DNA of 64,000 nucleotides from Larix kaempferi (Eukaryota > Streptophyta > Pinopsida > Pinales > Pinaceae). The stretch lies in the NCBI GenBank assembly GCA_027924585.1, contig BSBM01000461.1:10417001-10481000 (forward strand), written 5' to 3'. Under the pieces are notes generated by a model, which was given only the letters and a program-made list of their open reading frames with translations, was not told the origin of the DNA and ran no database searches. Shown here piece by piece: positions 12,023 through 22,521 of the stretch; the first letter of the stretch is position 1; the number at the start of each line of letters is the position of its first letter. The position numbers and the translations under genes were made by a program.

Positions 12023-12981
12023 GTTATCTTTGATTTTGTAATCCCGGTTTGTGGGAATTTACTGTTTGCATTATTATTTTGTAACTCTTATTTAAAGAGA
12101 TGATTCCTCGTAGAGGGAGGGGGGATGGAATTTGGAGATAAAATATGCAAGAGAAGATGGAGATGCTCTATTTTGATGCAAGCTTGTAATTTCTTACAGA
12201 CTGTCATTGAATACAGTAAAGTTATTTCCAGATCTACTTTTGTCAATTTATTCAAGTTTATTTGATGAATGTGATTTCTCTCCAAGTTTCTTATCTAACA
12301 CTGTATTTATCCTTTGCAATATATAAATACATTGATCTACAGTTTTGATTTCTCTCTGCTTATGATCTGTGTATCCTTAAAAGTTTTAAAAGATTTTATT
12401 CAATTAAAATCTTTATCAATTTCTGCAAATGATTATTATCAGTGAATCATAATTGATGTTGATTTTTCAATTAACATATCAGTTACAGGTCATATATTGA
12501 ATGCATGCAACCCCTAATCCATTGTTGATTAATTATTATTGGTTAATGGTAATTTGGGTAAATAAGTAATAAATATTTTAACATTTATGTTAAGTTGATG
12601 AATGTGCTTATTTAATTTCAGATCAAGCTGAGTTGAACCTATCTCAAAATACCTTCTTAGAATAGATCTAACTTAGCTTATATTCCTTTTAGATAGATTG
12701 TGTTTACAGATTTTAACACATAGGTTTTCTTCATTTGAAAACTGATCCTTCGGATAAAAATTCACCAACTCTTAGAGTGCTAGCAGAGGCCGAATATCTA
12801 TTGGAGATTACTACACCAAACAGGTTGGGGATAGAAATATCCTTGTGTAGGATGTTTTGAAGCATTTCAGTCTGGGTTTTCCCCCTCTGTTGAGAGCTTA
12901 GGAACCCATTCTAGCACTTTGCATACCCTGCACATCCAAGGCCTCAACAAATGGCACTAGAAGGAGGGCCAGTAGTAATCT
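12023..12981 (+). promoter_or_regulatory. Spacer between upstream ORF and gag: LTR-end-like segment with TATA box and primer-site-like motif
   Basis: Non-coding. A purine tract (12112-12125, agagggaggggggа-like) is followed by TG. A good TATA box (ATATATAAATAC) lies near 12320. The stretch ends GGCCTCAACA at 12949, followed after two bases by TGGCACTAGAAGGAGGG (12952-12968), which sits where a primer site would be, 30 bases before the gag ATG. This looks like the 3' end of an LTR plus leader. Two readings are possible: an LTR of about 824 bases starting at 12126, or the end of a much longer LTR that begins at the element's left edge (seen in copy B at 45702). The tRNA matching the primer-like site is not identified. 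Confidence 0.5.
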
Positions 12982-14508
12982 ATGCCTAATCAGAATACTC
13001 AAAAACCTACTCCAACGAGAATACCAATTGTCACCCGTAGTCACACACAGGAATCTACTTCTGTTGAGCAACCGGTGCATCATCCTAATACTATCCCCGC
13101 TACCCGTACAACTCACCGAGATCCTAGAACAAGGGACGTCATTATTATATCACCCACCAGAGGACCTATCTTACTTGAAGAGATACTCAAGAGGTCTAAT
13201 GACAATTCTTCCAGGTTACAACAGAGGCTCTTTGTAGATAGAAATCAAGGATTAGCAGCAATTCACCAAGAAAATACTAATCCACAGGAAAATATTCAAG
13301 ATAATCAAAATTCAATTGAACATGATACTGAAGACAATAATTCATCAAGCCAACAACAGTCCCCTAAATTTGATCTTGATTTGTTATTCAATGAAACAGA
13401 ACAAGTCTCACACACTACTGCTTCAGGTGGACCACCACCCCCTCCTCCTTCATCATCACCCTCCTCATTTGAGAGTGAACATTCTTCTAGCTCTTCGTCA
13501 GAAGAAGAAGAAAAACAACCTATGCCTGGGGAAGGCCATAATAGACCTTGGCTTGACCAATATGTTGTATTTATACTTGGGTATCAACATAGATTTCCCA
13601 AAAACCCCGAGAAGTGGCTTCCCAAATTCAACCCAGATGACAAGTCACCTGCATTAGATCACACTAAAACCTTTATGCAGGCCATTAGACTTAGGATTGT
13701 TATACATGAGGATGTGGTTTGCAGAATTTTCCCTTACACATTTGAAGGAAAGGCATCCACATGGTATTTTTCCTTGGAATCCAGAACCATAACATCATGG
13801 GATGAGTTTGAAAAATTATTTATCCAAAAGTTTGGGGATGAAAAAAAACCACAGGATTTAGTTTTGGAATTATCTTCCATGATAATGAAAGGTAAAGAAA
13901 GGGTTAAAGAATACAACCAAATATTTTCTTACCTAAAGAACAAAATCCCTGCCACTGTTCTACCAGCTGAACAACATTCGGTTGCCTATTATGAAAAGGG
14001 TCTCTCCGTTCCTATTGCAATGTGGGTCAAAAGGGAACATAAAGACAACTTGTTTGAAGCTTATGTTGACGCCATTCAAGTTGAAAAGGATATCTATTGT
14101 TTGAAAGATAATCCTGATGCTTTGGAGAAACAACCCTCTACTTCCACATCAAGGAAGAAAATTGATAATGCTCCCAAGACCAATACCCAAAACAAAGATC
14201 CCTTTGAAATGACTGACATTAAAAAGTTTCTTCAGAAAATGTCAAATGAGATGGTTGATCTTAAAAAGAATAATAATGAGAACCAAAATAATAACAGATT
14301 TTTTGTAAGGCCACCTTTCAGAAGACCTTATCCACCTCCTCATAATCCACCACCTCCTAATCCTAATGAAGGATTGACTTCTGAAGAGATCTATTCCATT
14401 TTCAATGCTCTTTCCACTGAATCACAAAACATCCCTAGAACTTCTGATGATCAAACAAACCAAGACCCACAGTTACTAACGGAAGGAAATGAAGAAGAGG
14501 ACCCATAG
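12982..14508 (+). CDS. gag: Gag polyprotein of the outer gypsy element (copy A, intact frame)
   Basis: The frame is 508 residues from an ATG 30 bases after the primer-like site to an amber stop. The N-terminal ~170 residues are low-complexity (Thr/Arg/Pro, then Asn/Gln-rich, then poly-Pro and a Ser/Glu cluster). The central part, roughly residues 225-320, is a retrotransposon gag domain (FEGKASTWYFSLESRTITSW, then FIQKFGDEKK and GKERVKEYNQIFSYL), the capsid-like region that builds the particle. The C-terminal part is Asn/Pro-rich with FFVRPPFRRPYPPP. I see no CCHC zinc knuckle. The next frame (protease) continues in the same phase after a single TAG, so gag and pol may once have been joined by readthrough. 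It is the longest intact retroelement frame in the window. Confidence 0.85.
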   Translation: MPNQNTQKPTPTRIPIVTRSHTQESTSVEQPVHHPNTIPATRTTHRDPRTRDVIIISPTRGPILLEEILKRSNDNSSRLQQRLFVDRNQGLAAIHQENTNPQENIQDNQNSIEHDTEDNNSSSQQQSPKFDLDLLFNETEQVSHTTASGGPPPPPPSSSPSSFESEHSSSSSSEEEEKQPMPGEGHNRPWLDQYVVFILGYQHRFPKNPEKWLPKFNPDDKSPALDHTKTFMQAIRLRIVIHEDVVCRIFPYTFEGKASTWYFSLESRTITSWDEFEKLFIQKFGDEKKPQDLVLELSSMIMKGKERVKEYNQIFSYLKNKIPATVLPAEQHSVAYYEKGLSVPIAMWVKREHKDNLFEAYVDAIQVEKDIYCLKDNPDALEKQPSTSTSRKKIDNAPKTNTQNKDPFEMTDIKKFLQKMSNEMVDLKKNNNENQNNNRFFVRPPFRRPYPPPHNPPPPNPNEGLTSEEIYSIFNALSTESQNIPRTSDDQTNQDPQLLTEGNEEEDP

Positions 14509-15490
14509 GTAAATACTGTTAGATATTTCTATGAACTACCAATGAATGAAGAAGAGGAAGAACCTAAGACAGTGTTCAATGTTCAACACACTTATAAAAC
14601 TAGGTCAAGACCACAACACACCCAGGAGCCTTCATCTTCAATAGCACCTCCCAACAAAAGTAAAATTGTTCCTCAAAAGGATACAGTCATTCTTGAATTG
14701 GAGTACAGTTTGGATAAAGATTTGAAGAGAGTCAAAGCAAATATCTCTTTGTTTGAACTTCTAAAAATCCCTTCTATGAGGGATTCTTTACCCAAAAGCA
14801 TGATAATCAAACAACCAAGAGAATCACAAAATAACAACTTAGACTCTTTCACTAAACCAGAAGATCAAAAATCCGGAAGCAAGAGGACACCTCCTTTCTT
14901 GCTAACCTTTGAAATCTTCAACAGGAATGTACACAATTGCACGATAGACTCTGGTGCTTCTTCCAATGTGATGCCACTGTCTGTCTGCAGAAAACTTAAT
15001 GCCACTTGGGAACCCTGTCCCACTCAGATTGTCCAACTTGACAGATCTAAAGTAAGAGTAGTGGGGAGATTGAGAAATGTGTTGTTGACTTTGTCTGCTG
15101 ATCCTCGGATTCATTAGACAATTGACATTGTTGTAGCTGACATTCCTGAAGCCTATGGGATGTGGTTGAGCAGAGACTGGTCAGAGAAACTCAAGGGCTA
15201 TTTTTCCACTGATTGGTCTCACCTATGGTTACCCTACAATGGACAACCAAACAAGATTAAGATTAGTAGGGAGACATTCATGAAGCAAACTGTCACTGAT
15301 CTAAATGATTCAAGTGAACCTGCTTGTTACTTCAGCTCACACATTGAACAATTTACATTTGATACCTTTTTTGGAGATTTGCTTGCTGATTTATCACCAA
15401 AGAAGGCACAAAATGAATCTGACATTGTTAATGCTACCATAATACCATTCTCTAGAACCATTGTACATAATGTTTATAATGTCAATACAA
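14509..15490 (+). pseudogene. pro: Aspartic protease and linker of the outer element (copy A)
   Basis: In the gag frame after the amber codon. An acidic linker (NEEEEEPKTVFNVQHTYKTR) leads to a retroviral-type aspartic protease with the active-site motif CTIDSGASSNVMP, catalytic Asp at 14947-14949. A TAG at 15115-15117 interrupts the frame where copy B keeps CAG, so this is a private mutation of copy A. The frame then continues (DIVVADIPEAYGMWLSRDW, later HLWLPYNGQPNKIKI). The protease would cut the polyprotein in the virus-like particle. Confidence 0.75.
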
Positions 15491-15745
15491 ATTTTAGGAT
15501 AGACCCCACTGCATGGACTTTATTTTTTTATGGCTCCAAATCCAAGGATGGAGCTGGTGCAGGTTGTGTACTTATTGATCCCAAAGGGACAAAAACCAAG
15601 ATTGCTTGCAGGCTTGAATTTGATTGTACAAATAATGTAGCTTAATATGAAGCTCTAGTGCAGGGACTCAAAAAATCTATTGATATGGGTGCACATTAAC
15701 TCTGTCCCTAGGTCACAGAACTTTGATGCTAACCTTTTAGAAAAT
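15491..15745 (+). pseudogene. RNase H-like domain upstream of RT, internally deleted (copy A)
   Basis: The segment WTLFFYGSKSKDGAGAGCVL followed by CRLEFDCTNNVA, a TAA and YEALVQGLKKSIDMG matches the start of the second, archaeal-type RNase H of Tat/Ogre elements, where FDGS and EYEAL are typical. Here the first catalytic Asp reads Tyr and the EYEAL Glu codon has become TAA. Immediately after KKSIDMG the sequence jumps, with a frame change, to HINSVPRSQNFDANLLEN, which in this family lies at the far end of the domain. The middle with the remaining catalytic residues is missing. The position before RT is unlike the usual RT, RNase H, second RNase H order. Confidence 0.65.
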
Positions 15746-16165
15746 ACTGCATCAAGGCTGATTCCACCAGAAGGCATATCACCTAAAACCTTTTCAATTG
15801 AATTGATGTACAGGCCTTCCATCCCTGACAATGTTACAAGCTGGAAAGTGTTTGATGATGACCAGCAAATCCTATATTTCCTCTCTACTAAAGATACCTT
15901 TCAACACATGGCGATAGATGAAGCTGAACAAGAAAAATACCTGGATGATCCTTCCAACATTGTCCCAAAGTCAATAATCAACCTAGAAATATTTTATGAC
16001 CTACAAGACAAGTTTAAACACAGGACCAACTGTAAGACACAAAGTCCTTCCCTGAAGTATGAACCAGTCAATCTAGGCACTAAGCAGAATCCACAATTTA
16101 TTAACCTTGGAATTGATTGTTCTATTAATGAAAGAAGAGCTTTCATCAAACTAAGTAAAGAATAA
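15746..16165 (+). pseudogene. Linker between RNase H-like domain and RT (copy A)
   Basis: An open frame from LIPPEGISPKTFSIELMYRP to LSKE and a TAA at 16163-16165. It is acidic and hydrophilic, without recognised catalytic motifs. It forms the connector preceding RT in this polyprotein, and the frame continues straight into RT after the stop. Confidence 0.55.
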
Positions 16166-16990
16166 AAGGATGGTTTTGCTTGGACCTATGACGAACTTAA
16201 AACCTTTGATGCTATCATTATGCATCATAACGTACTGATGAAGCTAGAAGTGAAACCTTACCAACATAAACTAAGGAAGATGCATCCTAGTTTGGAACCC
16301 TCTGTAAAGAAAGAACTGGAAAAGCTATTGACAACAAGAATTATATTCCTTGTCAGACACACCCAATGGATAGCTAATCTAGTACCTGTCTAAAAAAAGA
16401 ATGGTGAAATCAAACTTTGTGTCGATTTCAGGAATTTGAACAGAGCTTCCGAAAAGGATAACTACCCTGTTCCTCCCATGGAATAGATTGTGAAAAAGGT
16501 AGCAGGGTCAGAGATGTTCTCCCTCCTGGATGGTTTTTCAGGATACAACCAAGTCATGGTTGCCCCTGATGACCAACTGAAAACATCCTTCAAAACCACA
16601 TGGGGTACCTTCGCCTATAGGTGAACTCCCTTTGGGATGATAAATGCCGAAGCTACATTTCAGAGAGCTATGGATATATCTTTCAGGGGTTTAAATATAA
16701 CTCTGTCGTAGTATATCTAGATGACATTACTATCTATTCCAAGAAACGACATGAACATTTATCTTTTCTGAAATAGGTTTTTGAACGCTACAGGAGATAC
16801 GGAATATCCCTGAACCCCAATAAGTCTATATTTGTAGTGACGGAAGGTAAACTTCTAGGTTTCATTGTTTCCAAAGAAGGTATGATTATAGATCCCGAAC
16901 GCACTAATGCTATTTCAAAGATTGGTTTTCCTGGCTCGCACAAAGCCATGCGATCATTCCTTGGAAAGATCAATTTTGTACGTAGGTTTG
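16166..16990 (+). pseudogene. Reverse transcriptase of the outer gypsy element (copy A)
   Basis: Recognisable Ty3/gypsy RT in pieces: RKMHPSLEPSVKKELEKLL, then CVDFRNLNRASEKDNYPVPP, FSLLDGFSGYNQV (first catalytic Asp), FGMINAEATFQRAMD, and after a frameshift near 16690 the catalytic YLDD box at 16714-16725, followed by GKLLGFIVSKEG. Stops lie at about 16391, 16484, 16619 and 16776, so no active enzyme can be made. In a live element this enzyme copies the genomic RNA to DNA inside the particle. Confidence 0.85.
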
Positions 16991-17529
16991 TTCCTAATTT
17001 TGCACAGATTGTTAAGCCTTTGCAGCAATTAGTTAAGAAATATGTACAGTTTTGTTGGTCACAGGAACACAAAGATGTGTTTGTTGAAATTCGCATGGCC
17101 ATTGCAGAAGCTCCTGCTCTTATGTCCCCCGATTTTAACAAGGATTTTATTTTATATAATTTTGCTACTGATTTTTCTTATGAAGCTGTTTTGACACAGA
17201 AGCATGACAGTGATACTAAGATTCCAATTTCCTTCATGAGCTCAACATTTTAGGGAGATGAACTTAATTACTCCCAAATTGATAAGCAGGCTTATGCATT
17301 GTACAAGTCTGTGAAACATTACATGCCCTACTTGTTGAAATCTAGAACAAAGAGAATTGTGCCATATACAACTATAGGAAACGTACTGGTCCAGAAAGAA
17401 TTGGGCGAAAAGAGGGCCCATTGGATGACTTATTTGCAGGAATATTATCTAGAAATCAGACCGGCAAAAAATTGTAAAAGGGAAAGGTTTGTGCCTACTT
17501 ACCGCTCAATCGAATGATCCTGTACAGCA
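16991..17529 (+). pseudogene. RT thumb/connection and RNase H domain (copy A)
   Basis: Continues from RT: SFLGKINFVRRFVPNFAQIV, then FILYNFATDFSYEAVLTQ (the first RNase H Asp-containing strand, here degenerate), ISFMSSTF, a TAG at 17251-17253, NYSQIDKQAYALYKSVKHY and the tail WMTYLQEYYLEIRPAK. The order matches the standard gypsy RT-RNase H, so the other RNase H-like piece at 15491 is an additional domain. Confidence 0.75.
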
Positions 17530-18325
17530 GCAGACTGAGTGGGAGTAGAAGGAAGAACTCCCTATAGGTTTTGCTAATGCAATAGATACTCCGACATCTG
17601 AATGGTATGACCATATCATGTTTTTCCTAAACAATGGGTTCGGTCCCGAAACCTTAAACTTCAAAAAACACAGAGCTTTGAGATTAAAGTCTACACCTTA
17701 TCAATTCATTAATGGAATTCTGCTTAGAAAAAATTATGATGGAGGCTTTCTTATATGTTTGGATAAAATAGAAACTGACGATATCCTTTTTCAATTTCAT
17801 GCAGGACCTGCTGGAGGTCATTTTTCAGGAGAAACCATAGCACACAAGATTCTCATGGATGGATATTATTGGCTTATTCTATTTAAAGATGCTTATGCCT
17901 ATGTCAGGAGGTGTCAACCATGTCAAAAGTGTGCAGGAAAATTAAGAAAACCTGCTTTTCCTCTACAACCAGTAACAATTCAGTTCCCATTTCAACAATG
18001 GTGATTGGACTTTGTTGGTCCCATTAATCCTACCTCATCCTTTCAACACAGATATATCCTTACAACAACTGACTACTTTACCAGATGGGTAGAAGCAGTT
18101 CCCCTTAGGCAGTGCAATGCAAACCAGGTAATCTCTTTCCTTAACAGCCAGATAGTTACAAGGTTTTGTGCCCTCGAGAATCTTGTCTTTGATAATGCAT
18201 CCTATTTTTCCTGAATTGACTTGACACAATATGCCCTTGAAAAAGGGATCAAATTAAAATTTTCTTCCAATTATTACCCATAGGGTAATGGACTTGTTGA
18301 ATCCGCAGTTTTGAATTTGATTGGG
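17530..18325 (+). pseudogene. Integrase of the outer element, truncated (copy A)
   Basis: The zinc-binding HHCC region is visible (HAGPAGGHFSGETIAHKI then CQPCQKC). The catalytic core starts after a TGA at 18002-18004 with LDFVGPINP (first Asp), followed by VFDNASYFS (second Asp) and GNGLVESA (Glu). Homology ends right after that, near 18310-18325, giving way to unrelated AT-rich sequence, so the rest of the integrase and any 3' LTR are gone. The core would join the DNA copy to the host chromosome. Confidence 0.8.
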
Positions 18326-20875
18326 TTTAAGTTTTTATTTGCATACCGAATATCTTTTGGTTTATACAGATAAATATTATCTATTTATTTGTCCAAGATT
18401 ACCCAAATGATATAGACTGAGTCATCCTCCTCTACGCTTAAGGCGCGGGGTTCATAAAATAGACTCGTCCTGAAACCTGTTTAGGAAGGTGACACTAAAA
18501 AATAAAACAAACTATAGGACAGAGATCAAATCAAACACTTTTTCCATAGCTTATTCATTTATCTACATAGGTAGGGATTAGAGATCGATCAATTTGCATC
18601 AACATGTTCATCTTATATATAACGTCTACAGATTTCTGATGGTCATAATAGAGATCAAATCCTTCTTTCAAAAATATCTCTATTACATGTCATAATACCC
18701 AAATTCATATTTAAAAGAAGCACAGAGAGATTCTAATCTTTCTTTCAGGAAATAATGTCATTATAGAGAGAGAGAGAGAGTTTGACAAATATCTAATCCT
18801 TAGTATTTTACATGAAGAGTCTTGGGATATGGTTTAAACAGAGTTCAAAACGATCCTTTTATTTGCAACTATTGTATAAAATAAACAGAGTTCGACATTT
18901 TCATACTAGATCTCAAATTGGTAAAAGTATTTAAAATATAGATGCAAAATCTAGCTCTGTAAAAAAAATTGCAGAGTGCTAAATGAAACTAAGCCGATCT
19001 CAAGATCGCTTTCCATATCCAAACCAAAGCTTAACAGTCAATAAGCAAATCAAGAAGAATATCTATGTACATACCCATAATGACAAGTGAGCCAATTGAT
19101 GAAAGCATCCATGCATACAAACAATAAGAATTTGATCAATAAATTAGCAAATATTTCCATGGATAGACGTTTACATCGACAATCAGTAAAAAGGGAAGGA
19201 TATTCTACCAGACTTTGAGGAGGAAAAATAATAGTGGGACTACTAATTCGAAAAAACAATGTTAACCGGATCCAACACTGATTCCTTGTTCTTCTCTAAT
19301 CTTTACCGAGAGAAAATTGCATGTTATTCAATCAGCATTTAACAGTCACCAAGTGTTTTATCCAAAAAACAACTGAGTTTTCCAAATGATTTCAGCGTTA
19401 TTAAATTTAAAAGTTCTACTTGATTACAATGACTTGTTAACCTCATGTTCAAGGTGAAGGTAGTTCTTCTTTTTAAAACAAAAATAATAACTTCACAGAA
19501 AATGTCAAGGCAAGAACCAATCACTATAACAGCCAAATGAGCGAAAGGTTTATAGTTATTCAACATACTTGATCTGAGATCGATTTCAATGTCTAAAATT
19601 GCCCAAACCTTTTTTTTCTTTTGGGTCCGCAAAAATAAATTTATTAATTATACATAGAGATCGACATTTAATCCCAACATAGAGGTCTGATATTTCAAAT
19701 TCGAATTACTCTTGTAATATATAACTTAACAGGGTTGTACATTTAGAAATCCAAATCACCTAAATATTAACTCTTATTCAATAATAATGATATAGAAATC
19801 TTTTTTCATTTCTATTTACCCAATAATTTGTAAACAAAGAAGCAAATTTTGTTGATAGAATATCGATTCTTTCAACTAAGTGAAATATTCATAGGAAAGG
19901 TCCACTATATACACACTGTAAATACAACTACACATAGTCAAATCACTCTATCAGAGTGTTGACCCACAAAAGTACACAGGACCGAATCGTTTTAAACGGG
20001 GTTTCAAACCACGAGTTTACACAGGATATATTGTTTAACCACAAAAATTTAACCAATACAAATGAAGGATTCAACATTTTTCTTATATAGGTCGATTTTA
20101 CAACAATCTGATTCTTAAATAAAAAGAAAAAAACATATGGTTATCGTCCAACGATCTAGCCTACAAAAAAAAATATTTCCATATATAAACATTCGAATCA
20201 TCATATATCATTTACATACCTGGAAAAAAAATCATGGGGAAAACAATTTTTTGGGGGAAAACTACTTGCTTACATTCGATCTGAATAAAAGCCTTGCTAC
20301 ATAAATTTTCTCTTATAAGTTTGAACGTTTCTCGTTATAAGTAAATAACGTTTTTCGTTATAAGTTTGAACGTTTTTCGTTATAAATTTAAATTATTATT
20401 ATAATAATTATTATTTATTAACTAATTTTAAATTTGAGTTTTATTCATTTTATTTTTATTAATATAATAATTTTAAAAAATGTAAAATATAACGAATAGT
20501 CAATTTAGTCAATTTAGTCTAATTGGGTTAACGCATAAGTACCCAATTTAGTCTATTTTTTATAAAATTACTTACTAAAATAGAGGGGTGTATATATCCT
20601 TATTTACCTGTTTCAGAAATACATAAACATTATAAAACATTTTTAAATAAACAAGACTTGATTTTTTCAAAACTCCTACAAATCATTTCTTATTCACGAT
20701 ATTCAATTCTTAAGCCATGCATAAAATCTCATAACATAGTTTCCTTCAATCAGTTCCGAACGCAATGCATAAAATCTCATTACATCTCAAGAAAATTATC
20801 GAATTTGAAAAAGATCAACGTCATGAATTTTCATACTATGAGACGGTGTTCACTGCGTCCTATAATTACTGAACT
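18326..20875. other. AT-rich region downstream of the F-box gene
   Basis: No coding region recognised on either strand. Contents include a GA microsatellite near 18765-18781, several scattered 'agagatc' phrases (for example 18514, 18579, 18647, 19655) resembling the dyad units at 30085-30660, and a small array at 20311-20390. The last part would contain the 3' UTR and terminator of the minus-strand F-box gene, but I cannot place a poly(A) signal with confidence. Confidence 0.5.
20311..20390. repeat. Short tandem repeat of ~22-23 bases
   Basis: About three units of TTATAAGTTTGAACGTTTTTCG with small changes, fading into AT-rich sequence. Confidence 0.65.
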
Positions 20876-22015
20876 TTAAATCTCACAGACAACTGTAGAC
20901 CCAATACCCTGAACATAGTCCACATTTGAGCTTTCCGGTCTCTCAATGGCAGCCCACTTTCCACAGGTTTCTGCTTGCGTTCCAGCGGCACTTTTGAACG
21001 GCGGAGGCTCAAACATATAAAAAACCTGATCATAACCGCCACTGGTTTTAGCATAACCGCTCACAAAATTGCTGTCACGCCACTCTACACAAGACGAAAT
21101 CACTGGAAGGGTTTCTGGAAGAGAACCCACAGCCCTCCAAACGTTTTTCTTCCAATCGTACTGTATCACTCCCAGCTTCTTCTGGAAGGAATATAAGCTC
21201 CCTGAAGAAGAAGCTGCAACAACACACGATCGAGGGCCTTTCCCATCACCGACAGTCCACATATTCTCCAGCATCGACCATGCCCCTGTTTCTGGATCGT
21301 AAATTTCTGCACTACGCTTGAACCGATCAGGGGCATGAGTACTATGTCCACTAATAACGATAAATTTCCCATGGATAAAAGCACCATAGCACTCGTCCCG
21401 CTCTTGGCTCATGTCAGGAAGAATCTTCCACTCGTCTTCCGCCACATTGTAAACCGCTGCTCCCCGGAGAGCATTTACCTCGTCGTCATGTCCTCCAGCA
21501 AAATAAACAAGTCCTTCCGGCGACACGGAGCAAGCGCCGGAGATTCGAACCAGTGGCATGTCGGCACCGCGGCTCCACTTAACAGACAAGAAATCGTAGA
21601 TGAAAACGGTGTTTAGCGCCTCCAAGGCGTTGAGGTCGGAGGGTTTCCATCGGCCTATCAAAATCAGCTTTTGATTCACAGAAACGCAATCGCAAAAGAG
21701 TGGAAATCCAAGATGACGAACTGGAAATACGGGAAGGCGAGGGAGTGTTTCCCAGGTGCCTTGCAGAGAGTCATACACAGTAACCAGAATTTGTAGATCA
21801 TTGTCTGTGTAGTTAGCTGGATATTCTCGGATTTCGATCAAACATATACATTGCTGGGAAGTCCCATGATTTTTTCTGTCTTGATAGAATTGGGGGCTTT
21901 TCACCACGGTCTCCCATCTTCCGCAGACTGCTGTGAGGTTGTGATGGGATGTGTAAGGCACTCTCAGCAAACACTGTCGACCTAATTCGCGTGGAAGACC
22001 TGGAAAAAGCTCCAT
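20876..22015 (-). CDS. F-box/kelch-repeat protein (KFB/KMD type)
   Basis: A single-exon frame of 379 residues. The start is the ATG at 22013-22015 (MELFPGLPREL); the frame extends four codons upstream but begins there with GTG, so that is not the start. Residues 1-45 form an F-box (LPRELGRQCLLRVP through RWETVVKSPQFYQDR), which binds SKP1 in an SCF ubiquitin ligase. Residues ~80-340 hold about four or five kelch blades, with clear ones at VYFAGGHDDEVNALRGAAVY and KFIVISGHSTHAPDRFKRSAEIYD plus paired W residues. The arrangement matches the Arabidopsis KFB01/20/39/50 (KMD) group, which promote turnover of phenylalanine ammonia-lyase and type-B response regulators. Which substrate this one uses is unknown. 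No stops or frameshifts, so it is probably functional. Confidence 0.9.
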   Translation of the reverse strand: MELFPGLPRELGRQCLLRVPYTSHHNLTAVCGRWETVVKSPQFYQDRKNHGTSQQCICLIEIREYPANYTDNDLQILVTVYDSLQGTWETLPRLPVFPVRHLGFPLFCDCVSVNQKLILIGRWKPSDLNALEALNTVFIYDFLSVKWSRGADMPLVRISGACSVSPEGLVYFAGGHDDEVNALRGAAVYNVAEDEWKILPDMSQERDECYGAFIHGKFIVISGHSTHAPDRFKRSAEIYDPETGAWSMLENMWTVGDGKGPRSCVVAASSSGSLYSFQKKLGVIQYDWKKNVWRAVGSLPETLPVISSCVEWRDSNFVSGYAKTSGGYDQVFYMFEPPPFKSAAGTQAETCGKWAAIERPESSNVDYVQGIGSTVVCEI

Positions 22016-22101
22016 AATCAATGGCACAATCTGTTGACAAAATACGAAGAGAGAAAGTTCCTGTACGAGGATGAGTCTCGGAATAGATTTGCAAGTCTAG
22101 G

Positions 22102-22110
22102 ATTTTATAT
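22102..22110 (-). promoter_or_regulatory. Probable TATA box of the F-box/kelch gene
   Basis: On the minus strand the sequence GGATATAAAATCC lies about 90 bases before the ATG, a suitable distance for a short 5' UTR. It sits just inside the tandem repeats that begin at 22155. Confidence 0.55.
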
Positions 22111-22154
22111 CCTTGACCTGAAGGAAGAGGCGGCTTGCGCGGCACTTTTTGTGG

Positions 22155-22521
22155 AGTTTGGTCAACGGTAGACACATTTGGGGCGTGGGATATCTGGCAC
22201 TCAAATCGCTTCTTTTGGGGATTTGTTCCCTGGATTCTGTTATAAAAATCCGTGGAATTGTAGTTTCACCTCATTTACTGTGGAATTGTGTCTCTAGAAT
22301 TTTTGTCCATTTTAAGACGACCCCCAGAAATACCGGGAGTTTGGTCAACAGTAGACACATTTTGGGAGTGGGATAACTGGCACTCAAATCGCCTCTTTTG
22401 GGGGATTTGTTCCCTGGATTCCGTTATAAAAATCAGTGGAATTGTAGTTTCACCCCATTTACTGTGAAACTGTGCCTCTAGGATTTTTGCCCATTTTAAG
22501 ATGACCCCCCTAAATACCGGG
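22155..22521. repeat. 183-bp tandem duplication upstream of the F-box gene
   Basis: Two units start at 22155 and 22338 with AGTTTGGTCAAC and end near TACCGGG. They are very similar, with scattered substitutions and small indels. They begin about 140 bases upstream of the ATG, so they form part of the likely promoter. Confidence 0.88.

Larger units (their letters stand above)
1..18325 (+). mobile_element. Compound Tat/Ogre-like Ty3/gypsy element, copy A (5' end off-window, 3' truncated)
   Basis: This stretch aligns almost base for base with 48270-64000. The outer element reads, in order: upstream ORF (split), gag, protease, RNase H-like domain, RT, RNase H and integrase. A 9.3-kb LTR element is nested in the upstream ORF at 1018-10334. 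The outer element lacks its 5' part, which lies left of the window, and stops within the integrase near 18325, right after the region of the third catalytic residue; no 3' LTR follows. Domain order and family assignment rest on motifs given in the entries below. Many in-frame stops show the pol region is dead. Placement in the Tat/Ogre group is inferred from the extra upstream ORF and the additional RNase H-like domain. Confidence 0.85.

Noticed and set aside
18326-20875. tRNA or snRNA genes in the gap beside the F-box gene
   Set aside because: No A/B box pair with cloverleaf potential or snRNA promoter motif was seen by eye; a covariance-model scan would be needed for certainty.
22016-22027. 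Start of the F-box/kelch protein four codons further upstream
   Set aside because: The codon at 22025-22027 is GTG; the first ATG is at 22013-22015 and is directly followed by the F-box.
21813-22175. 120-codon minus-strand frame overlapping the F-box gene start
   Set aside because: It is an alternative frame over the gene's 5' end and the promoter repeat, without a domain.
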